From the NCBI GenBank assembly GCA_003221075.1, contig QHUF01000093.1:1-6017 (forward strand): 6,017 bases of DNA. Reading direction: 5' to 3'. The translations under genes and the position numbers were made by a program. The stretch is from Gemmatimonadota bacterium (GTDB lineage Bacteria; Gemmatimonadota; Gemmatimonadetes; Gemmatimonadales; GWC2-71-9). Each line of letters starts with the position of its first letter. Positions within the stretch are counted from its first letter, which is position 1. This document shows, in pieces, positions 1 through 4,516 of the stretch. The notes under the pieces were generated by a model, which had not been told where the DNA came from, did not search any database, and saw only the letters and a list, made by a program, of their open reading frames with translations.

Positions 1-210
1 GACGATGTTGCCGGCGACGCGGATCACGAACAGGTCGCCGAAGCCCTGCCCAAAGATGAGCTCCGACGGAACGCGGGAGTCGGAGCACCCAAGCACGATG
101 GCGAACGGCTGTTGCCCCGCGCCGGGACGGCCTCCTGAGGCTGCTCCGTTCTCAACAAAGCGCCGGTTCCCCTCACGCAGGCGCGCCAGCGCTTCTCGAG
201 CAGGGATCAT
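1..210 (-). CDS. Beta-class carbonic anhydrase, N-terminal part (runs off left edge)
   Basis: This is the first 70 codons of a beta-carbonic anhydrase, the zinc enzyme that interconverts CO2 and bicarbonate, normally in the cytoplasm. The visible protein opens MIPAREALARLREGNRRFVE, the usual N-terminal helix of the family. It then reaches the active-site strand LGCSDSRVP with Cys42, Asp44 and Arg46; in this family the Cys binds zinc and the Asp-Arg pair is the catalytic dyad. ELIFGQGFGDLFVIR and AGNIV follow, also family hallmarks. The remaining zinc ligands (a His and a Cys about 55 residues further on) lie outside the window. ATG at 210 is the only reasonable start, because an in-frame TGA lies at 249-247 and no ATG, GTG or TTG falls between. 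The Shine-Dalgarno sequence is weak. No signal peptide is seen. It follows the RCC1-pilin gene by 57 bp on the same strand, so it could be co-transcribed, but its function does not obviously relate to the upstream genes. Confidence 0.95.
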   Translation of the reverse strand, partial: MIPAREALARLREGNRRFVENGAASGGRPGAGQQPFAIVLGCSDSRVPSELIFGQGFGDLFVIRVAGNIV

Positions 211-267
211 CGGTTGGGCGGAAGATTCCCGGAGGAGCTGACTCCGTCAAGCGAGCCTCTTGCCACC
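211..267 (-). other. Short intergenic gap between RCC1-pilin gene and carbonic anhydrase gene
   Basis: These 57 bp contain no credible promoter and no terminator. The only inverted repeat noticed is GGAG/CTCC around a 4-base loop at 234-245, too short and without a T-tract. The gap may simply be an intra-operon spacer. Confidence 0.5.
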
Positions 268-1746
268 TCATTTACAGGTCGCGACGCCCTCCTTCGTCGC
301 CGGCGGGAGCGGCGTAGAGCCCACGAACATGGTGCAGACTGTTTGAGTGTAGGCGTGGCCCATTCTGGCGGTCCAGCCATCTTGGGTGAGTTGGAGGCTC
401 AGCAGGGTGCTCCCCTCGCTCAGGCGCAAGTCCACTGCACCGGGGCCAATCTTCGAGCTGTACTTGACCGAATCCGCGAAAAACATCTCCTCGGCGAGGA
501 CGAGGTTTCTCAGATCGGCCTCCATCGCGTCGACATACGCCGCTTCCCCTTCTAGTGGAGGCGGAATCGCCGCGCCCGCTCGGTTCTGCGCCACGGGCAC
601 AGGGCGCGTCTGGTCCTGCGTGGTCCCGTCGCCGAGCTGACCCCTCGCATTCTGTCCCCAGCAATAGGCGGCGCCGGCGACTGTCAGCCCACAGCTGTGG
701 AAGCCGAGGGCCTGGCCGCTTCCGCCTGCTTCGATCGCAACGAAGTGGATGTCGCCCGCGACCGGCACAGGGCGCCGCCGGCTCTCGGTGGTTCCGTCCC
801 CGAGCTGACCCTGTACGTTGAGGCCCCAGCAATACGCGGCGCCCACCGCCGTGATCGCGCACGTATGGCTGTTTCCGGCACTGACGGCGGCGTAGCTCCC
901 GCCGCCCGCGACGCGCACCGGTTGCGTTCGACCGTCCGCGGACGCGTCGCCGAGTTGGCCTTCGCCATTGGCTCCCCAGCAATAGGCGGCGCCGTCAGGT
1001 GTAATCCCGCAAGTGTGAAAACCACCCGCACTCACCGCGGCAAAGGTCACGCCACTCACCACACGCACGGGAGTAGGGGTCGAGCGATTCGTGGTGCTCC
1101 CGTCGCCGAGTTGACCATCGCCGTTCGCGCCCCAACAATAGGCGGCGCCCGCCGTCGTGACGCCGCAGGTGTGAAAGTCGCCGGCGCTCACCGCGGAAAA
1201 GGTCAAGTCGCCCGCGACGCGAGCGGGGCTTGACCGGTCGGTCGTAGTCCCGTCGCCGAGTTGTCCAGCTCGATTCAAGCCCCAGCAATACGCGGCGCCG
1301 CTCACCGCGATCGCGCAGGTTTGGCGAAACCCCGTCGCCACTAGCTTGAAGTTCAAGACACCCGCCACGAGCACGGGGCTCGAGCGATCGGTCGTGGTCC
1401 CGTCGCCGAGTTGGCCCCAACCATTCAAGCCCCAGCAGTACGCGGCGCCCGTGGTCGTGAGCCCGCAGGTGTAGCGATCCCCCGCGCTCACCGCCGCGAA
1501 GCGTGCGTCGCCGACGACCCGAACCGGAACCCACCGCTCGGTCCCACTGGTCCCGTCGCCGAGTTGGCCTCGCGTGTTCCAGCCCCAACAGTACGCGACG
1601 CCCCCAGCCGCGACGCCACAGGTGTGGATGCCACCCACGCTCACCGCGGCAAACGTCACCGTATCAGACCGGACCACCTGGGCGCGCGTTGAACTCGCGA
1701 GTACCGCAACCGCGAGGAGTGTCAACCGCGTAGGCTCAACGCGCAT
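268..1746 (-). CDS. Secreted RCC1-like seven-blade propeller fused to a type IV pilin-like C-terminal domain
   Basis: A 492-residue exported protein. Residues 1-23 (MRVEPTRLTLLAVAVLASST then RAQ) form a Sec-type signal peptide, with cleavage probably after Ala22 or Gln23. Residues about 29-386 hold seven RCC1-like repeats of 50-56 residues. Each has a Cys, then nine residues, then YCWG (or AYCWG), then GQLGD. The Cys pairs are 43/53, 94/104, 144/154, 194/204, 246/256, 296/306 and 352/362, suggesting one disulphide per blade after export. Seven blades would close a full propeller. After a Pro-rich linker (about 387-400), residues 401-492 resemble the globular part of type IV pilins: AMEADLRNLVLAEEMFFAD, a Gly-Trp strand (DGWTA), and a closing Cys pair 471/491 ending GVATCK. 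There is no prepilin N-terminal helix, so it cannot assemble as a normal pilin. ATG at 1746 is chosen over the in-frame ATG at 1815 because GGAGG lies 4 bases upstream and a signal peptide follows at once. The start overlaps the end of the WG-repeat gene by 11 bp. Function unknown; RCC1-type propellers are usually binding platforms. Confidence 0.9.
   Translation of the reverse strand: MRVEPTRLTLLAVAVLASSTRAQVVRSDTVTFAAVSVGGIHTCGVAAGGVAYCWGWNTRGQLGDGTSGTERWVPVRVVGDARFAAVSAGDRYTCGLTTTGAAYCWGLNGWGQLGDGTTTDRSSPVLVAGVLNFKLVATGFRQTCAIAVSGAAYCWGLNRAGQLGDGTTTDRSSPARVAGDLTFSAVSAGDFHTCGVTTAGAAYCWGANGDGQLGDGSTTNRSTPTPVRVVSGVTFAAVSAGGFHTCGITPDGAAYCWGANGEGQLGDASADGRTQPVRVAGGGSYAAVSAGNSHTCAITAVGAAYCWGLNVQGQLGDGTTESRRRPVPVAGDIHFVAIEAGGSGQALGFHSCGLTVAGAAYCWGQNARGQLGDGTTQDQTRPVPVAQNRAGAAIPPPLEGEAAYVDAMEADLRNLVLAEEMFFADSVKYSSKIGPGAVDLRLSEGSTLLSLQLTQDGWTARMGHAYTQTVCTMFVGSTPLPPATKEGVATCK
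271..546 (-). other. Pilin-like globular domain at the C-terminus of the RCC1 protein
   Basis: The domain covers residues 401-492 of the RCC1 protein. The amphipathic helix AMEADLRNLVLAEEMFFAD matches the pattern 'K/E-x-DLRNL-x-x-AEEAYFAD' found after the hydrophobic stalk in many type IV pilins and pseudopilins. It is followed by a short beta region with a Gly-Trp (DGWTARMGH) and a C-terminal Cys pair spaced 20 residues apart. The family assignment rests on recalled sequence patterns, not on a search. Confidence 0.7.
589..1662 (-). repeat. Seven tandem RCC1-like repeats, about 150 bp period, coding
   Basis: The repeat is visible in both DNA and protein. On the plus strand, CCGTCGCCGAGTTG-like and CCCCAGCAATACGCGGCG-like segments recur about every 150 bp. 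Cys-to-Cys steps between successive blades are 51, 50, 50, 52, 50 and 56 residues. Blades 2 and 3 are the closest pair and share GQLGDGTTTDRSSP exactly. Blade 7 has an extra Gly-rich insertion (GGSGQALGF) just before its first Cys. Confidence 0.9.
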
Positions 1747-3616
1747 CGAACCTCCGCACGTTGATGAAGGACAACGAGCAAAACACCTTCCCCACCGGGG
1801 CCGGGAACTTCTCACGTACCTCCGATGGCGGGTTTGTGACCTCGATCAGCGCGACGGTCACGCCCTCGGTCGGCTCATCCGGAATGTCTTTCTTATTCCG
1901 CGCCGGGACGAACCCTTCACCCCGCCATTTGAGATGCTGCACGAAACTGCGCACCCGAGTAGTGCCGCTCCGCTCGTCTTCCGCCGGGATGAGCCGAAAG
2001 TCCGGCCAGCGCGTCCGATAGAAGGCTTGCAGGCTGTCGGCCGGCATCATGACGAGGTACATGCGGACTCGCAAAAACGGATAGTCGGGTATCGTCCCTT
2101 CTTCCATCCACATCCGGGCCATGCCGCGCGCCTCTCCGCTGAGCGCTACCGCGCCGGCCGGTACCGGAATCGCTTCCCAGTCAGCCAGCAGTGTCGCCAT
2201 GGGGTGGTGCCCGCCGGCGACCTCCCGCAGCACCGCCGCCGCTTCGCGCTCCTGCTCACTGAGGATCAGGTAGATCGCCAGCGCCTCGCGGTACGGGACC
2301 CGGTCGGGTGTCAGCTCCACTGCGCGCCGCCCGAAACGGACGGCCGAGTCCGCGTACGCCCGAGCGAGCGCAAGCTCCGCTGCCGGCGGCGGGGTGAGCC
2401 CATACAGCATGCCCATCCAGTCATGACTCAGGCCAAAGAGCCGCGCCTTCCAGTAGTGCGCTTCGGCGTTGTTGGGCTCCAACGCCAGCGCCCGATTCAA
2501 CGCCGCGTGGTGTGGCGCATACTCGGCGGCCAGCGACGCAAAGGTCGGCACTGAGTCGCCGCCCCTAGTAACAATCGGCTGCGTGACCTGTCGGACCCTG
2601 CCCAGCCGCACAGAGAGGATCAGGGCCCGAACGTCGTTGGGTTGCTTGTCCAGGTAGGTGCGCAACTGCGTGGCGGCCTTGGCTGCGTCCTGCATGATCA
2701 GCTCGATGGCGCGATCGACGGGCCGGCCGGCCTCAGCGGATTCGGCGCGATCCACGGCGGCAGCGACGCGGTCCACGAACGATCCCCTACCGCCAAGGGG
2801 CGTCGTGTCCGCCGCGGGTGGCGCGATTGGCGGGGGTGGCCGCTGGGCAACTCGGGTGCGGAGCGACTCCGCCCACACGATGTTCCCTGTGCGGTCGATA
2901 TAGCGGGACCCATCCTGTTCCACGACCCGCGCTAACCCACCTGCAAACGGCGAGGCGAAGATACGCCGCCGAGGCTCCATGACGATCCGGCCCGAGCGGT
3001 CGATATAACCCCACATGCCGGGACTAACCTGCACTGCGGCCAAACCCTCGGAGAACGGCATTGCGAGGTAGAACTGCGGCGCGATGGCGATCGCACCGGT
3101 CGTGTCGATGAATCCCCACCTGTGGTCGACCTCGACCAACGTCAGTTGCTCGGAAAAATCCACGGCAATGCGGGACAGGGGCTGGATCACGAGGCGCCCG
3201 GTCCGATCGATGTAGCCCCACTTGTCACCGATCTGTACCAGCGCCCGTCCGTCGGCGAACCTCGGATGGGCGCCCGTCTTCCATTTCGCTGCGATGACCA
3301 ACGCCCCGGTGGTGTCGATGAAGCCGGTCTTGTTCCCCACCTCTACCGCGGCGAGGCCCTGCGCGAAGTCGTAGGCCATCCGGAACCGCGGTTGAATCAC
3401 GAACCTGCCAGTACGGTCGATGTAGCCGTGCTTGTCTGGGAAACAGATCGACGACAACCTGGGGTCGCCGTGGGGGTCGGATTGGCAGGCGGTCGCCACC
3501 AGACCCAAGCCCTCCGAGAAGTTTCCGTTGGCGAAAAACTGCGGTTGGATGACCCACGCCCCCGTGTGATCGATGTAACCCCACTTGCCGTGCCCGTGGC
3601 GTCGATGAAACCCCAT
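1736..3616 (-). CDS. WG-repeat protein with TPR-like C-terminal half (main body, downstream of a frameshift)
   Basis: This frame encodes the bulk of an exported WG (KWG) repeat protein. The signal peptide and first repeat lie in another frame at 3837-3592. Numbered from ATG 3616, which is an arbitrary in-frame start and probably not used, the first nine residues are an out-of-frame shadow. Repeats then begin near residues 10 (GKWGYIDHTG), 62 (KHGYIDRTG), 96, 132 (DKWGYIDRTG), 166, 201 and 237. Most have the form WGYID-x-TG-x-V-I-x-P-x-F-x-(F)SEGLA with a 34-36 residue period. The first carries an 18-residue insertion bounded by Cys44 and Cys58. A Pro-rich linker (about 257-275) leads to a helical region (about 278-470) with TPR-like helix pairs, such as RALALEPNNAEAHYWKARL and RRAVELTPDRVPYREALAIY. 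The last 150 residues are not recognised. WG repeats are thought to form beta solenoids or propellers that bind other proteins; no catalytic motif is seen. The TGA stop at 1738-1736 overlaps the next gene by 11 bp. Confidence 0.85.
   Translation of the reverse strand: MGFHRRHGHGKWGYIDHTGAWVIQPQFFANGNFSEGLGLVATACQSDPHGDPRLSSICFPDKHGYIDRTGRFVIQPRFRMAYDFAQGLAAVEVGNKTGFIDTTGALVIAAKWKTGAHPRFADGRALVQIGDKWGYIDRTGRLVIQPLSRIAVDFSEQLTLVEVDHRWGFIDTTGAIAIAPQFYLAMPFSEGLAAVQVSPGMWGYIDRSGRIVMEPRRRIFASPFAGGLARVVEQDGSRYIDRTGNIVWAESLRTRVAQRPPPPIAPPAADTTPLGGRGSFVDRVAAAVDRAESAEAGRPVDRAIELIMQDAAKAATQLRTYLDKQPNDVRALILSVRLGRVRQVTQPIVTRGGDSVPTFASLAAEYAPHHAALNRALALEPNNAEAHYWKARLFGLSHDWMGMLYGLTPPPAAELALARAYADSAVRFGRRAVELTPDRVPYREALAIYLILSEQEREAAAVLREVAGGHHPMATLLADWEAIPVPAGAVALSGEARGMARMWMEEGTIPDYPFLRVRMYLVMMPADSLQAFYRTRWPDFRLIPAEDERSGTTRVRSFVQHLKWRGEGFVPARNKKDIPDEPTEGVTVALIEVTNPPSEVREKFPAPVGKVFCSLSFINVRRFDAR
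1751..1755 (-). promoter_or_regulatory. Shine-Dalgarno sequence of the RCC1-pilin gene
   Basis: On the minus strand GGAGG stands 4 bases before the ATG at 1746. It lies inside the last codons of the WG-repeat gene. It is the best ribosome binding site seen among the gene starts here, and it favours the 1746 start over the upstream in-frame ATG at 1815. The position suggests translational coupling to the upstream gene. Confidence 0.75.
2846..3589 (-). repeat. Tandem WG (KWG) repeats, in-frame block
   Basis: Seven consecutive repeats with the core W/x-G-Y/F-I-D-x-T/S-G. Successive starts are separated by 52, 34, 36, 34, 35 and 36 residues. The final repeat is degenerate (DGSRYIDRTGNIV). Two more repeat starts (GGYIDATGRV and GKWGFIDATG) lie upstream in the other frame, giving at least nine in the original gene. 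Confidence 0.9.
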
Positions 3617-3621
3617 TTCCC
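3589..3621 (-). other. Frameshift / deletion junction inside WG repeat 2
   Basis: Two repeat starts, GKWGFID (first base 3621) and GKWGYID (first base 3589), are only 32 bp apart. Neighbouring repeats are 102-108 bp apart. The 32-bp spacing is not a multiple of three, so the frame changes between them. A net loss of about 70 bp, removing most of one repeat, explains both the short spacing and the shift. Confidence 0.85.
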
Positions 3622-3837
3622 CTCGACGAGAGCCGGTGCCAGGCCTTCGGCGAAGTCGCCGGCCTCGTCGAAGCGGGGGGGGATGATCACGCGGCCGGTC
3701 GCGTCGATGTAGCCGCCCTGTTGGTTGACTCTGATCTGATACAACCGCGGGGCGGCGCGAGTGGTGTCCGCCTGGCCGGCCAGGACTAAAGGCCCGACGA
3801 CGACGATCAGAACCAATAGAAGCATGTTCCGCGTCAC
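3592..3837 (-). pseudogene. 5' part of the WG-repeat gene: signal peptide plus first repeat, upstream of the frameshift
   Basis: These 82 codons belong to the same gene as the WG block downstream but lie in a different frame. GTG at 3837 overlaps the TGA of the DUF2238 gene (GTGA, 4 bp), the classic coupled-operon arrangement. It gives (M)TRNMLLLVLIVVVGPLVLAG, a signal peptide with a basic n-region. ATG at 3825 is the alternative start and would remove that Arg. Cleavage is likely near GQA-DTT. The mature part carries one complete repeat (GGYIDATGRVIIPPRF, then DFAEGLAP) and the start of a second (GKWGFIDATG, residues 73-82). After that the frame reads an unrelated, Ser/Arg-rich sequence until a TGA at 3399-3397. 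If the frameshift is an assembly error, 3837-1736 is one gene of more than 700 residues; if it is real, the exported protein is truncated to signal peptide plus about one repeat. Confidence 0.8.
3834..3837 (-). promoter_or_regulatory. GTGA stop-start overlap coupling DUF2238 and WG-repeat genes
   Basis: On the minus strand GTG (3837-3835) and TGA (3836-3834) share bases. No strong Shine-Dalgarno sequence precedes the GTG (only GCGGGGGC), so terminating ribosomes from the membrane-protein gene may re-initiate here. The choice of GTG over ATG 3825 is an inference. Confidence 0.6.
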
Positions 3838-4463
3838 GCCCCCGCCGCTGCCGGTTGCGGCTCCAGCAGCTTCGCCAGGCTGCGGTCGTGGATGCGGGCA
3901 AGCAGCAGCTGTGCGGAGATCGCGCCCAGAAGCGCGGAGAACATGTCCCACTGCGTGTCCCAGATGTCGCCTTGTGTACCAAGGAAGGCGTCCGCGGCAT
4001 GGCCACCGGCGACCGCAGACCACCACTCGAAGAACTCGTAGCACGCGCTGAACGCGAGGCACATCGCCGTTACAATGACGAACAGCCAGCGGCCGGGCCG
4101 CAACGGCGACGTGCGCAGCAAGATCTCGCGGATCAGGATCGCAGGGACGAAGCCCTGGACAAAGTGTCCGATGCGGTCGTAGTCGTTCCGAGTCAAGCCG
4201 AGTAGGTCTTGCAGCCAGAATCCCAGGGGCACACGGGCGTACGTGTAGTGGCCGCCCACGATCAGGATGAGCGCGTGGACCGCCAACAGTGTGTACACAA
4301 GGGAGGTAAGAGGAAAGCGACGATGGGTCGCAACCACGATGGGAGCCCCGATCAGGATCGGAAAGATCTCCAGCCACCAGGTGGTGCGGTCGTATGGCGC
4401 GAGTCCGGACAGAATGAGCGCCAGCGCGATCACAATTAAGAGGACGACAGGATAACGCTTCAT
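3834..4463 (-). CDS. yjdF: DUF2238 / YjdF-family inner-membrane protein
   Basis: A complete 209-residue polytopic membrane protein, about the length of E. coli YjdF. It starts MKRYPVVLLIVIALALILSG, with hydrophobic segments at about residues 5-22, 33-45, 52-71, 103-115, 125-143 and 172-189. The family is recognised from three conserved blocks: YDRIGHFVQGFVPA (95-108) followed by IREILLR (111-117); the acidic-aromatic YEFFEWW (142-148); and GTQGDIWDTQWDMFSALLGA (162-181). The His, Glu, Asp and Trp residues in or near the membrane hint at a metal or substrate site, but the family's biochemical function is unknown to me. ATG 4463 is chosen over the longer in-frame ATG at 4700 because everything before it is an Arg-rich shadow of the neighbouring gene and the hydrophobic N-terminus starts here. 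Upstream AAGTGAG is only a weak Shine-Dalgarno sequence. Its TGA overlaps the GTG start of the WG-repeat gene, so the two are probably translationally coupled. Confidence 0.92.
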   Translation of the reverse strand: MKRYPVVLLIVIALALILSGLAPYDRTTWWLEIFPILIGAPIVVATHRRFPLTSLVYTLLAVHALILIVGGHYTYARVPLGFWLQDLLGLTRNDYDRIGHFVQGFVPAILIREILLRTSPLRPGRWLFVIVTAMCLAFSACYEFFEWWSAVAGGHAADAFLGTQGDIWDTQWDMFSALLGAISAQLLLARIHDRSLAKLLEPQPAAAGA

Positions 4464-4516
4464 CTCACTTCGCCCCGAACCGCAGTCCGATCCGCTTCGT
4501 GCTAGTCCTCCGCGCC
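4464..4516 (-). other. Short intergenic gap between beta-helix gene and DUF2238 gene
   Basis: A 53-bp spacer. No hairpin with a T-tract and no promoter-like pair of boxes was seen, which is consistent with read-through from the upstream gene. Confidence 0.45.

Noticed and set aside
234..245. Possible terminator hairpin before the carbonic anhydrase gene
   Set aside because: It is only a 4-bp stem (GGAG/CTCC) with no following T-run.
995..1588. A 197-codon minus-strand frame with its own repeats (also 272-982)
   Set aside because: The periodicity (LGLEW, TRRRD and similar) is just the RCC1 DNA repeat read in another frame. The composition is Arg-rich and there is no start signal.
589..1662. 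Regular ~150-bp direct repeats as a possible CRISPR or non-coding satellite
   Set aside because: The repeats keep reading frame and encode conserved RCC1 blades. The unit length and divergence do not fit CRISPR.
1747..1815. Extension of the RCC1 protein to ATG 1815
   Set aside because: It would put 23 unrelated residues before a clear signal peptide and ignores the GGAGG just upstream of 1746.
1574..2554. A 326-codon open frame on the plus strand
   Set aside because: It lies antisense to the WG-repeat and RCC1 genes, is rich in Arg, His and Pro, has no recognisable domain, and is typical of a shadow frame in GC-rich DNA.
3612..3625. Programmed -1 frameshifting at GGGGAAA to join the two WG frames
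   Set aside because: The heptamer does not allow good re-pairing of the second codon, no downstream stem-loop was seen, and slipping there would destroy the WGFIDATG motif. A deletion explains the 32-bp spacing better.
3122..3712. A 196-codon plus-strand frame
   Set aside because: It is antisense to the WG repeats, and its apparent repeats mirror the WG periodicity.
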